From the NCBI GenBank assembly GCA_021234155.1, contig JAJEKV010000027.1:16152891-16216890 (forward strand): a stretch of DNA of 64,000 bases. The letters are read 5' to 3'. The notes under the pieces are model-generated. The model was not told where the DNA came from and ran no database searches. It saw only the letters and a program-made list of their open reading frames with translations. Each line of letters begins with the position of its first letter. The first letter of the stretch is position 1. This document shows, piece by piece, positions 43,201 to 54,254 of the stretch. The translations under genes and the position numbers were made by a program. This DNA is from Isoetes taiwanensis (Eukaryota > Streptophyta > Lycopodiopsida > Isoetales > Isoetaceae).

Positions 43201-44672
43201 ATTGGTGCCACTTCCTCTTGCACGCAGGCCAGTAAGTTGCAAGTGGCTATTCAAAATGAAGTATAAAGCTGATGGGAGTATTGAGCGGTTCAAAGCGCGA
43301 CTCGTGGCACGTGGTTTTACTCAGGTAGAGGGCCTTGACTTTACTGAAACATGCTCTCCTGTTGTAAAACTAGTTTCCATAAGAGCTCTACTTAATTTTG
43401 CTGCTGAATTTGATCTTGAGGTCCATCAAATGGACGTTAAGACAGCTTTCCTGAACGGTGAGTTAGATGAAGATATTTATATGACTCAACCCGAGGTATA
43501 TGAGCAAGATGGTGCAGCTGGAAACTTAGTGTGCAAACTCAATCGTGCCATTTACGGTATGAAGCAATCGCCTCGTATGTGGTATCAACTCATAGATCAA
43601 TATCTCATCTCTCTAGGGTTTGAGTGCAATGAGGCAGATACAAATGTTTATGTTTGTCAGCAAGGAGTTCAGAGTTTCATCATAGTTGCAGTTTATGTGG
43701 ATGACTGTATCCTTGTCAATAATTGTCTCAAAGCCATTCATCATGTTAAGCTGCAGTTAAGTAACAGATTTGAGATGAGTGACTTGGGTGAGATCCACTA
43801 TTGTCTAGGGATTGCAGTGACGAGAGACAGGGGGAGAAGAAGACTGATGATGTCTCAACGTCGCTACATCTTTGAAGTATTGTCTCGCTTTGGTATGATG
43901 GATGCAAAACCAGTGAGTACGCCAATGGAGACAGGTATGAAGCTTACAAGAGAGGATTCACCCAAGACACCTACTGAACGTGAGCTGATGAAGAAAGTTC
44001 CATATCGCCAAGCTGTAGGTTGTTTGGTTTATTCTATGGTGTGTACAAGACCAAATCTTGCTTATGCAGTGGGAGTAGTGTCTCAGTTTATGGATGATCC
44101 AGGTGATGCTCATTATCTCCGAGGAACTGCTAACTTTGGTTTATGCTATGAAGGCACAGGAGCACCAAAGCTTGCTGGTTTTACTGACGCTGATTGGGCT
44201 GGAGATGCAGACACTAGAAGGTCTACTTCCGGTTATGTTTTTCACATTGGAAGTGGAGCTATCTCCTGGAGTTCAAAGAAGCAGGCTGTTGTAGCATTAT
44301 CAAGCACAGAGGCTGAATATATTGCTGCTACTCATGCAGCAAAAGAAGCAGTATGGTTAAGGAGATTCATTGCAGGATTACATTATGACAGTGTGGATGA
44401 CCCAACGCTGATTTTCAGTGATAATCAGGGCTCAATTGCCTTGACTAAGAATCCGAAGTATCATGCAAGAACCAAACATATTCAGACTCAATTCCTTACA
44501 TTAGAGAGCAAGTGCAAGAAGAAGTGCTTAGTCTGGAATTCATTAGCACAGATGAAATGGTGGTTGATGTCTTTACTAAACCATTAGCTAAAGATAAGTT
44601 TCAGAAGTATAGGCAAGCACTTGGAGTAGTGGAGCTGAATGAAGAAGAGAGTGATCTGCAAGCAAGTGGGAG
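40213..44672 (+). pseudogene. Copia-B gag-pol (Tork/Tnt1-like), broken
   Basis: Gag begins MEIVPGGKYVLEKFNGRNF (UBN2-type) and has a zinc knuckle CNYCKKPGYYARECP in which the usual His is Tyr. The protease motif is WIDSGATQHM. An in-frame TAA at 41416 stops the 401-codon frame, which then reopens with the pre-integrase region (LWHKRLGHFNHQ, CDACVLGKQHRRPF) and the integrase Asp in VHSDICG. A 282-bp MITE splits the second-Asp motif at 41932. The reading resumes with QQNGLAERMNRT, meets a one-base deletion near 42390 and a 7-bp duplication (GATGAGG twice) near 42545, then runs through RT (VHQMDVKTAFLNG, YVDDCIL) and RNase H (FTDADWAGDADTRRS, ALSSTEAEYIA). A last frameshift near 44510 precedes DVFTKPLAKDKF. 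A polypurine tract AAGTGGGAG abuts the 3' LTR. Confidence 0.92.
41928..42217. mobile_element. MITE in Copia-B integrase, 282 bp, TSD TGGA
   Basis: Terminal inverted repeats GGGTCAAAGCATGGAG / CTCCATGCTTTGACCC bound 41932-42213; TGGA is duplicated at 41928-41931 and 42214-42217. No ORF is present. It shares GGGTNAAAGCATG ends and a 4-bp duplication with the insert at 62098-62418, so both belong to one family. Four-base duplications fit Sola-like DNA transposons among others; the superfamily is inference. Confidence 0.85.
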
Positions 44673-44862
44673 TGTGAAGAAAATACTTGACAGATCAGCA
44701 TCTTCTGTGGCATCCACGTCAGCCCCAAAGGGCACGCCTGTTAATTACGGCCATAAGCCATAACGGAGCATTCTAATTCTAATTCTGATTTTGCTATAAG
44801 AGCTACGGCAGGGGCTATTCCTGTCCAAATAAATCCATCTACATATTTCCCATAATTCTTTA
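44673..44862 (+). repeat. Copia-B 3' LTR (190 bp)
   Basis: Aligns with 39767-39957 apart from about five substitutions and a one-base indel. The pol frame reads through its first 90 bases to a TAA at about 44761. Confidence 0.9.
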
Positions 44863-44867
44863 TAGGC

Positions 44868-45910
44868 ATTCCTTTCAGATGCAAAGCAAGTTATGTGCTA
44901 GTTCTCTGGATGCAATACTCAAAATGAAACAGAAAAGTCTTTCGTTTGCAGATTTGCTGCATTAGATCGTTTTTGCACATTATCTGCTCATTCCTTAATG
45001 AAGTAAAGATTTGAATTATGCTGCATTATATTGTTTTTTCTCATTAATTCCATTATAACCTTAATGATGAAAATGGTTGAAGTAGTGGCCAGAAAATGAA
45101 TGACTATACTGTAGGTAAGGATGAATAATGCCCAAAACAGCCATGCCTATTCTAGTTTTGTACCTGCGGAGAACAATCATTGTCACATAAGAGTAATATA
45201 TGGAGTTTCGGTATATTAATACTAGAGATTCTTACTGGGAGGCAACACATGGACGAGCCTTTCTCAAGTGCGGGAAAGGACCTTGTATAAATATAATATT
45301 CCTTTGATTCTTATGGATACTTGTGATTTTTTAGGCATCACATAAGAGAATTGGACAGCGATCCAAAGCCCTCTCTCCACATGTTTCACAATAAATTAAA
45401 AAAACAAAAAACAAAATGTAGACCTCGCGTTAGTTACATCATTATATATCAAAGCATTTAACATATTTTTTAACTTCTACGAAACAAAGATGGACAACCC
45501 TTCCATGCGGCATCATCTTGTTATAAGTAAAATGTTTTTTTTGTCCTCGAAAGCAAAGTGTTTTTCGGAGATGGCGACAAAGAATGAAGATGGGGATTAA
45601 GGTTAGGGTCAAGTTTAGAGCTTGGGCTTGAATAGAATTAAGATATCACTATTTAGAGTTAAAGTTAAGGCTAGGACTAATCAAGGTTACAAGTTAATTT
45701 CCACCCCATTACAAACTAGTAGGCAATTGAAGGTAACCAATTCATACATGTAAAAAATTGATATTGCAATTAGATCAGTCATTTGAAATATTGCATAACG
45801 ACAATTGATAGCAAATTCAATTTTGTTTTGTGTCAGATGTAATTGCAAGTAAAAAGCAATTATTATCACGTTTGGGTAGCGATGGTTCTAAGTACGCCCG
45901 ATTTGGGTTG
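44868..45910. other. no recognisable gene
   Basis: AT-rich sequence without a recognisable exon, LTR or inverted repeat. Confidence 0.4.
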
Positions 45911-46193
45911 GCCTCCCACGGAAACCCTTCTGGGTTTTAATGGAAACCCTTCCGGCTTTCCATGGAAACCCTTCTGGCTTTCCATGGAAACCCTTCTGGG
46001 TTTTAATGGAAACCCTTCCGGTTTTCAATAAAACCCGGAAGGGTTTCATGGAAACCCTTCCGGTTTTCCAGAATTTGAAAACCCGGAAGGGTTTCCACTA
46101 AAACCCGGAAGGGTTTCCATGGAAAGCCGGAAGGGTTTCCATATTGGAAAGCCGGAAGGGTTTCCATTAAAACCTGGAAGGGTTTCCATAAAA
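45911..46193. repeat. fold-back array of 22-bp repeats, block 1
   Basis: GGAAACCCTTC(C/T)GG units start at 45920, 45942, 45964, 45986 and 46008, exactly 22 bp apart. After a turn near 46030-46060 the reverse complement (CCGGAAGGGTTTCC) starts at 46085, 46107, 46129, 46154 and 46176, again mostly 22 bp apart. The two halves can pair into a long hairpin, and each unit has its own GGAA...TTCC symmetry. No gene is encoded. Confidence 0.95.
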
Positions 46194-46289
46194 TTTTTTT
46201 TTTTTTAAATATTTACACACGTGAGACGCCTTTCCACACGGACGCCCGACATTAAGGCGCACGTCTATCGAGCGCACGTCACTCAAAAT

Positions 46290-46440
46290 TCAAATTTTGA
46301 GTGGAAACCCTTCCCGATTTCCTTGCATGATGGAAATTGGGAAGGGTTTCCATAGGAGGAGGAAAATAGGAAGGGTTTCCACAGGAGGAGGAAAACAGGT
46401 TAGGTTTCCACATGAGGAGGAAAATAGGTTAGGTTTCCAC
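46290..46440. repeat. related repeats, block 2
   Basis: A single inverted pair (GGAAACCCTTCCCGATTTCC / GGAAATTGGGAAGGGTTTCC) is followed by three tandem units of about 29-31 bp (AGGAGGAAAATAGG...GGTTTCCAC). It shares the GGGTTTCC core with block 1. Confidence 0.9.
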
Positions 46441-46998
46441 ATGCAGTTAGAAACTCCATGGGGTAAGATTAACTAAGAATTGAGACCAGCTTTAATCTCA
46501 AAAATTCTGGCACTTAACACAAAGGCATTAATCACAAAGACATGGTCGTGATAGCCAGCTAATAATTCATAGTGGTTTTGCATACATGACCTTAATGATG
46601 CACTAGTGTGGATTCATTTCTGTTGTTCCAGTGCAACTGCTATTGTATATGACCTTAAAATGGTAACATAATTCTTGGCAACAATTTTCTCAAAGGCTTG
46701 CTAGCATCTGTTATGCTTACAAATTCCAAATAAACATTATGAATGGTCTCCATGATCTTTTTCTTCTTTTATTCTTTTCCACAATGATTCTCACCATGTC
46801 TCACAATGATTCTCACCATCAAGATGATCAATAAAATATAATTGCTATAATGCTTGTGAAACTCACTATTGGTCATTTGTCTTTGTCAACAAGTTGATTA
46901 AACCCAATTTCTATAACTTGTCAATGACCAACAACCCCATTACAGACCAGAAATGCCTTGCAACAACAATCTTAACTGCATTATGGAAGAACAATACC
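46441..46998. other. no recognisable gene
   Basis: No ORF or repeat of note between block 2 and the kinase fragment. Confidence 0.4.
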
Positions 46999-47193
46999 TT
47001 ACAACAACTTATGAATCATATGAAGCTGGAGATAAGCAAGCCCAGATGCAAGCCCAAGTGCTATGTATCTTAATTCCCAACTTAAAATGCAGTTGTCATC
47101 CTTAAAAAAAAAAAACAGTTTTTCAAGGCTTCCATTAGGCATGTAGTTAGATACCAGCAAGAACCTTTGCACTGATTTGTGGAAGTAGGACAA
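46999..47193 (-). pseudogene. lectin receptor-like kinase fragment
   Basis: The 64-codon minus frame reads HKSVQRFLLVSNYMPNGSLEKL, then SWELRYIALGLASGLAYLQ. This is the hinge and following helices (subdomains V-VIa) of L-type lectin receptor-like kinases. FFFF in the middle comes from an A12 run on the plus strand. ATP-binding and catalytic loops are absent. It is a fragment, not a gene. It sits 470 bp from the OEP16-like exons and within the interval bounded by the fold-back arrays. Confidence 0.65.
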
Positions 47194-47668
47194 TAGCCTA
47201 TTGAATATGTGGAATTCTTATATGATCCATACTTATATGCACAATTCTAACACATTTTTGACATATGAGATCATCACAACAATTACAAGGTGCTGGCAAC
47301 AAACAACAGAATAAAGCAAGGCTCTAAATATAACATGCATCAATAGTTCTGGGCATGGTTGTGGATGTGGACTCATGAGACCTACACCAATGAAGCGAAT
47401 CCTTCCCCACGCGTTTTACCTACAAATAATCAAAAGATCAGACGAGTGAAATTATCCTGAAATTGTATTTTATAAAACCATAAAAGTTGACTGAAACAAA
47501 CGATAATGAATATATCATATGTTCAAGGTCATTTTTAGTGACACTTTCTGCAAGTTAACAACATAATCGAAGGTCAGTAAATGGAAAGAATACATGGTGT
47601 ACGCATATGCCCTAGTTAAACACCGTTCCACACTGATAGCCTGAAAATGATAGATCAATAAGCCCTAC

Positions 47669-48300
47669 CTTTCCTTAGCATGTCAAATGTTTCCTGAGCG
47701 ACAGCATGACCAGCGCTGACCTGCATAATAAAGGCCAGCTCATAAATTGAACTACTGCAATACAAAAACTACCATAATCCAGATAGTACATAAACACTAA
47801 ACCTTTTTTATTGCATGCTGACTGTTAAGACCTATGGTGTCATCTCATATTTTTGCTATTACTGTATTTTATCTTGCAAAGCCGGATATAACCATGATAA
47901 GTTTCGTATATGGATGTAACAAGTGTTTACCAAGAACAAGCAGGACTAAATCAAGGAGATACACAGGACTTTATCTTTGATGAAAGATCAACTTTCGTAC
48001 TACAGATGAAAAATTGGCTGCATCAAGAAGATACTACACAGGATGCAGGTTAAAAGGAAACAAAATATTACATAAGAGAATGGTGATCTACTACAAATAA
48101 TAAGTGTTACACAAGAGAGTATCGAGCAAACAAACAAGTACACAACCAGTCAGACACATAGAGTTACAGTGGGGAGAGAGAACTACAGTTCCAAGCTTCA
48201 AAAGACCATCGACTGTCCTGTTCCAAAAGGGATCTCCCATGTCCACAAAAACATCCACTGCTGGAGCTCCCACACTAGCTGAGATTCTGCCTTTGGCCAT
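47669..48300 (-). CDS. OEP16-like protein, exons 1 and 2 only
   Basis: ATG at 48300 starts exon 1 (48300-48187): MAKGRISASVGAPAVDVFVD, then MGDPFWNRTVDGLLKLGT, ending at an ACT|GTAGTT donor. Exon 2 (47720-47669) follows a TTATGCAG acceptor in phase 0 and encodes VSAGHAVAQETFDMLRK plus one base, ending at a GTAGGG donor. These match the N-terminal helix of OEP16, the amino-acid-selective channel of the plastid outer envelope (Tim17/22/23 superfamily). The later glycine-rich transmembrane exons were not found. A possible third exon (acceptor at 47420) would add only KTRGEGFASLV before a stop. Upstream, 48780-48840 could be a leader exon (GGTGCTCG|GTATTA). So this is either a truncated gene, a captured fragment, or a gene whose other exons have decayed. 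Confidence 0.6.
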
Positions 48301-49332
48301 TTTGTTACAATGTTGGAGTTCTCAGACTTGCATCTGCTTCAAATTTGCATCGCACCCATATTTAGTATCAGATCTACTCTGCATGCTTTTGAAAGAAGGG
48401 ATTTGGCATACATGCATGCATGCTCAAAACATAATTAATAAAGGGAAGTGTCAAGAAAGCAGGCTCTAAGGATGAAATTTTACAAACGTCCATGCATACT
48501 TTGTGCACATGCTCTGTTTTTGAAAATGCTAATGTCCTGATCATCAAGATGAATGAGAATATGGGAATGGAATGGGAATCTAGAATTTTCCCTACAAATA
48601 AATCATTCGTGTCTGTGCTCATGAACCTAAATGTCAGAAACAATTCGACCGGGCGATCAAATGCATTCTTAATTGAAAATCTCAGAAAAAACATAACGAA
48701 ACTCTGAACTACTAAATGAGCAATACTTCCCTAAAGAGACCAACTGAGATCCAGAGAAAACAAAGAAGGCAGAGCGGAAATAATACCGAGCACCGAAAGT
48801 AGAGAGCGAGAAGATTCGAAATGGGTTGTTGACGTTCATGAAGAATTTAGCTGAATTGCCATGCGCCACGTTCACTGCCACTGGTACAGGACTGACCAAT
48901 GTAGCACATTTTTATTTTTGTATACTAAGTTAAGGAGCACCAGACTTCCTAAATTTGCAATGAAATTTGAGGTGTAGCTTACCTTCAAACAGAGCATTTT
49001 CTCCCCTTTGTCCCCTTTGCTCTGATTTTGAAGCCGAACTCAAGAAATCGAACGCTTCATTGAATCTTTTTTGGACTTTCTAAATCATTGAACTGAAACG
49101 CATCTTTGAATCCCCTGAATCACCACAAACACTTTCTTGAATCCTTGCCTGAGAAACGCTTCTTGAATCCTTGCCGGTGAGGTGAAACCTTGAATCGCCA
49201 ATTGCAGCCGGAGAAGAGGTGAGAAGAAAAAAAATTCTTTCTGAAAAGCCTCTTTTAAAATAGCCGTGGGAATTAAATCTGGTCATTAATTAACGACGGC
49301 GGATATCTTCACCCGAAAAATTCACTTTCACT

Positions 49333-49421
49333 GGAAACCCTTCCGGGGTTCTAATATGGAAACCCTTCCGGATTTCATGGAAACTTGGAAGGGTTTCCAA
49401 TAGAACCCCGGAAGGGTTTCC
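49333..49421. repeat. fold-back array, block 3
   Basis: Two GGAAACCCTTCCGG units are followed, after a short turn, by two in reverse complement (GGAAGGGTTTCC). Same core as block 1, 3.3 kb away. Confidence 0.93.
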
Positions 49422-50320
49422 ATTAATTTATTTAATAACCCCAATCGGGGGGAGATAGTGTGAGCGTTTGGGTAGTTTCTATTCTGCCATATCGTCCAAT
49501 CTTGGAGTGCCATATCGTCCAATATTGGAGTGCTTTTTTCGACCATTTTTCCTTCTTTCTCTCCGCGCTTAACTCTGTGGCTATGGCATTTCTGTGATGC
49601 CTAGCCGGAATGATGGCGCTGTTGTCTTCTAGGCTAGATTGAGGTTCAATTAGGCGTTGTAGGAGTTTTAAGGGATCTTTTTGGGATGATTTGGACCAGT
49701 TTAAAGTTTTCATGATTCATAGGCGAAATGATGGCGCTCTTGTTTTTGAGGCCAGATTCGACGCTTTAGAACTTTCAGGGGTATTTATGGAGTGATTTTT
49801 TGAAGATCGACAAAGATTTGCTTATATTTTGCAAGAATGGCTAAAGATTGTGATAAACAGAGGTTTTTTGAACTTTCTTGAGCTTTATTGGACATTTTGG
49901 TAAATCCGGCATCTGGAGGTGCGGAATGACTATTTGTGAATGGCTTCTTGCCTTGAAGGTATGTTTGTTGAAGCTGTTACTGAGTTTTTTTAAGTTTTAA
50001 AGCCGCTTTGCTGCCTTTGCATGAAAAACTTACAGGAAATGGAAGATTCCCCTGTTTTTGTAACAGATGATCCAGAACCTATCGTTTCTGTAACAGGTGG
50101 TTTCAAAAAGATACTGGCTGCTTCTTTTAATAAAAAATCTTCATAAACTTGAAGCTCTGTAGTACCAACATCAGAATTAGTATGGCAAATTGCTGAATAC
50201 GCTTAATCCTTTGTTTGGTCAACGGTGCCCTCTTTCACAATCAGGATGGAAGAATTGTTGAATCAAGAGCTGTTTTAGTGTTGTGGAACTTGTTGCCGGT
50301 GATTTAAAGACATTCTCAGG
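49422..50320. other. no recognisable gene; Harbinger 5' flank
   Basis: Two similar segments about 160 bp apart (around 49585-49620 and 49720-49755, sharing GATGGCGCT-TTGT and AGGC(T/C)AGATT) suggest an old duplication. No terminal inverted repeat for the transposase gene could be found. Confidence 0.35.
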
Positions 50321-50561
50321 GTGCATTCCCATTGCTACCTGACCTGTATTTCTGAGTTTGCCACGTCCGATTTTTGCTGGTCCCTTTTACCGGTTTTCCA
50401 ACGCTCCATTCCCATTAGACGGTCTCCACGTCAGCCCTGTTCATGGCAAGCTTCTCCATCGAAATTGAAGGAAATCCCTCTCTGTTCATCTGAAATTCGT
50501 ACAGCGCTCTGCAAGGATTCGTGAAACATTTTGCAAGCAAGATCCTCCTCATACTGTTCCA

Positions 50562-51854
50562 ATGGATCAACAACAGGTTCTTCTTCTTATGCTTCTAATG
50601 CAAGCTTTGACAATTGCCATTTTAGAAGATGCTCAGACAGATATTGATCAAGCCTCCCTTGAAAGAAGCCAAGCTCAAACCGTGTCCAGAATTTTATTGT
50701 TTTCAATGCTTAACTCTGATCTTACATTGCCCATAGGAACCTTGACAGGAATTAGTTATGGTCAATGGTATATAAGGCCACGATCAACACATTGGTGGTA
50801 CCATTTTGAGGATTATGTAATGCAGGTTGATGCACCAAGATTTAAAAAGATTTTTAGAGTTTCCAAAGATACATTCTTCTACATATGCCAAAAAGTATCT
50901 TGTGATTTGGTCACAAAGACTCCCCCTTGTTTTTCACATATTCCAAATCGTGTGATATCAGTAGAAAAACAGGTTGCAATTGCATTGAAGAGATTTTCAT
51001 CTGGAGATAGTTTCATTACTCTGTCTGAACTATTTGGAGTTGGGCCCTCCACAGCTGCTAAGATAACTATGAAGTTTGTAGATTCTTTACTCAAGCATGC
51101 AAATGAACATCTTCAATGGCCAGAAGGTCAAGCATTGGCTGATGTCAAGCGAGGCTTCCAATCAATTCATGGTCTTCCAAATTGTTGTGGTGCTATAGAT
51201 GCCACTCATATTTTGATGGAACTTCCTACATATGAAAGTGAAATAGAATGGTATGACACAGAGAATAACTTTTCCATGCTTGTACAAGCAATTGTTGATA
51301 GTCGTACCAGGTTTTTGGATGTAGTTGCAGGTTATACAGGCAGCGTCAATGATATGCGTCTACTTCGAAACTCAAACTTTGCTCATATGGTTGAAAGTGG
51401 AGATAGGTTGAATGGTTTTTCAATTCAAATTGGCAACCAAAGTGTCCAAGAATACATCATAGGAGATGCTGGCTATCCTCTATTGTCATGGTTGGTCGTG
51501 CCATATCCAGGCACAAAATTACCTCCAAAAACTGACAGGTTTAACTATATGCACTTTTCAACTCGCATGGCTGCCGAACGTGCATTTGGTTTATTGAAAA
51601 AGTCATGACAACTATTGAACAGAAAAATTTACAAGCCAAATAAACATGCATTGTCTAGAATGATACTTGCATGTTGCCTGCTGCATAACATTATGATTGA
51701 TAGAGGTGACCGTTACGCACAAGCAGTGATTGATAGTCTGGAAAAATTTAATCATGCAACACCCTATAAGGATATGCCATTGGGTAGGCAGCCTCAAAAC
51801 ACGGGATCTGCATTAAGAGAGACACTATGCGATTACTTGTGGATGCGTCGATGA
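50562..51854 (+). pseudogene. PIF/Harbinger transposase (HARBI1-like), one in-frame stop
   Basis: ATG 50562 opens MDQQQVLLLMLLMQALT. A helix-turn-helix region (VAIALKRFSSGDSFITLSEL, FGVGPSTAAKI) precedes the DDE_Tnp_4 nuclease: GAIDATHILM (first Asp), VVAGYTGSVNDMRLLRNS, IGDAGYPLLSW (second Asp) and RMAAERAFGLLK (Glu). A TGA at 51606-51608 interrupts the frame at codon 349. The same frame continues with NRKIYKPNKHALSRM and ACCLLHNIMID, the usual C-terminus, to a TGA at 51852-51854, for about 430 codons. Relatives have Trp-type codons here, so a single G-to-A change could explain the stop. The partner Myb-like gene of Harbinger elements was not found, nor were the termini. Confidence 0.9.
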
Positions 51855-53489
51855 ACTTTGTAGGTAATTTCATGAATTGGGAGTCTCCAAATTGTCACTG
51901 CAAACAAATTCTACGGCAATATGTTTGCCATGTTGTAACCTTTTATTACTAATTCAAGTGTTGAATTTTGTAAAGTTACACATTATCACAGTTTACATTT
52001 TATAACAACATGCTTTCGAAGAAAGGTTTATTTTTCAGTTTTATTGTATTTTTACGGTCACATTTCTTGTCCATACATGGTCATTCTGCTGTTGGCATTT
52101 ATACAGGCATGTCGTCTTGTTACAAGCTTGTTACTGTCTTTGAGCAGGTTAATAATGTCTTTGAGCACTTACTGGTTGAAGTCAGCCTTGACTGTGCAGG
52201 ATTTGATGGCGCATAGTAAATAACAGGGTCTATCCCAAACAATGCGCTTAGCAATAAAAAAATAGACTCCCAAATGGTGCAATCTACTTCACCAACCATC
52301 ATATATAAACATCTTATTTCCTCCTCTGATCACTGGTAATTTCACCAACTCATTTGTAGCTGACCATCAGAGAACAGATTAAATGCCAACTGAGTTGAAC
52401 TGTAAACCTAAGTACCTCTAAAACTACTAAAAAACAAAGTAAACAAAAAATGTTCAGGCACAATTTGTACATATTGTATCTTCTCCTATACTGTACATGG
52501 ACATACTTTTTTAGCAGAATGCCAACTTTTTCAGCAGAATGCCAAATAATCTGAGCAACAGTTTAACTAGCATCCTGCATATGTTCAACATTTGGTTACG
52601 GTAAACCCGTGCAAAGCATGTGCCTGCAAGTAAATCATTCAAGGTAAAACTTTAAAAGCAAGAGTATGCATTGTAAGAAGAATCGAGATCAAACAAGAGT
52701 TGCCTGGATTGTTGCTCAGTAAGTTCATCAGCAGCACTCATCTGGTTCAGCCGTGCTATCCAATTTGATCCACAGCAACTATATTCAACTTCAAAGAATC
52801 CATGGCAGTGATATAATGCTGAACACATGGCCAGGGACCCATGAAGAGACTATCAACAAGAAGTTCAAATCTTTAAAACACATTATATCCATTCTCATAT
52901 TGCATTCCTGAAGCCAAAGAAGGGGATTTGCTTCATCAGCACTTTGATTCTCACAAACAAAATGCCTCATGAACAAAACCGTACTTCATTGTAGGAGAAG
53001 ACTTCCTATGTGCTTTCACTTGTGCTGATCTTAATGCAAATGGAAAAAAATGTATATCAACTGTTACGGAAGAGGATGACCTCATACACATTCACAACAA
53101 CAATTGCATGCTTCAGATCTGTATTATCAAGCACCATTGACGTTATTTTGACTAATGTAATACACATGTTGTTTATTACAAAAAGATATGCATTGAATAG
53201 CATTTTCTCTGCTTTTGATCTGATGCAAATGGGCATTGCAGTAAGGTTGATTGGCTGACAAGTTCCTTTCAAGTTTTATTATTGTTGCTCCAGGGAAGAA
53301 ATTTTGAAACAAAGATACATTCTTAAAATGAATTTCGGGCTAGTTTAGTTATCATCATTCTAGTTTATATGAAATATATGACTAGTAGTTTAGTTTCTAG
53401 CATTACGAATTAATTTGAGTCCTAGACTTTGCTAGTTAGCATTATTTTAGAATGTTTTCACAAAGAAAATGACTAAAATAAGTGGAATA
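51855..53489. other. no recognisable gene
   Basis: No partner ORF, TIR or LTR was seen. A short duplication (TTTAGCAGAATGCCAA, TTTCAGCAGAATGCCAA) lies at 52509-52545. Confidence 0.4.
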
Positions 53490-54235
53490 TGTTGAAAAAA
53501 AGTATAGTAATTTGGCTTCATATTTTCTGTATGTTTGGGTTGATGTTTGGGTTAATTTAGCTAAATGCTAGAAAGTATGAGAGGAAAAATGTGTACAGTT
53601 TAGCTAAACCACAGAAAGTTTTGGAATTCATATCGAGCAAGTTTAGCTAAAGTCATTCTGGCTAATAAGAAATATGCGATTAGTAATTTATTCCTTGTTC
53701 TTAATACTAGCATTTGCCAGCATCAATACATCAATAGAACAGAATAGAATAAAATAGATTTTTTAGCGTCCACGGAGACTGACTGGCCGTGCCTAAACCG
53801 CCGGATCGACTGAAGACGAAGGTGGATAAGAATGCAGAAGACTGCTTTGATCGGGGTGTGAGCAAAAACAAGGGATTAAGTGGAAAATTCGTCGATCTAT
53901 TATCAGTGAAACGAGCTATAGTAAATCACTCAATGCTTTTGCTATAGTGATTGGGATATTTCAATTCCTATAGTTTATACATGTTATTGTGGTTAAGAAC
54001 TTGAATTGGTTATGACGTCTCTCTTTTGATTCTTGAAAAGGGATTAAATAATTATCCCTTCAAGGTTGAAGCTTGTATATTTCTAAGTATATGTCTAGAT
54101 TATGCATAAGGGATTAGTGACCATATCTTGGCTCCCTTAGTGCTTAATGGAAATGTTGTAGAGAACAATCTTGCTAAACATATAATTTGGAAAAGTTGTA
54201 GTTGTACTAAGTGTGTGATCATCAATCCGTAACAG

Positions 54236-54246
54236 TGGTATCAGAG
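54236..54246 (+). other. Copia-C primer-binding site
   Basis: TGGTATCAGAG follows the LTR end AACA after one base; complementary to initiator tRNA-Met. Confidence 0.85.
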
Positions 54247-54254
54247 CTAGAATT

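Larger units (their letters stand above)
39762..44867 (+). mobile_element. Copia-B, Ty1-copia element with target duplication TAGGC
   Basis: Short LTRs at 39767-39957 and 44673-44862 flank a gag-pol remnant. TAGGC occurs at 39762-39766 and 44863-44867. The LTRs begin TGTGAAG and end TTCTTTA, so the usual terminal CA is TA. About five substitutions in 190 bp make it older than Copia-A or Copia-D. Confidence 0.93.

Noticed and set aside
45911-46193. CRISPR-like array
   Set aside because: Regular 22-bp units lack unique spacers, switch orientation, and the DNA is plant nuclear.
50321-50430. GGTGCATTCCCATTGC as left end of the Harbinger element
   Set aside because: No inverted partner was found downstream and no TWA duplication.
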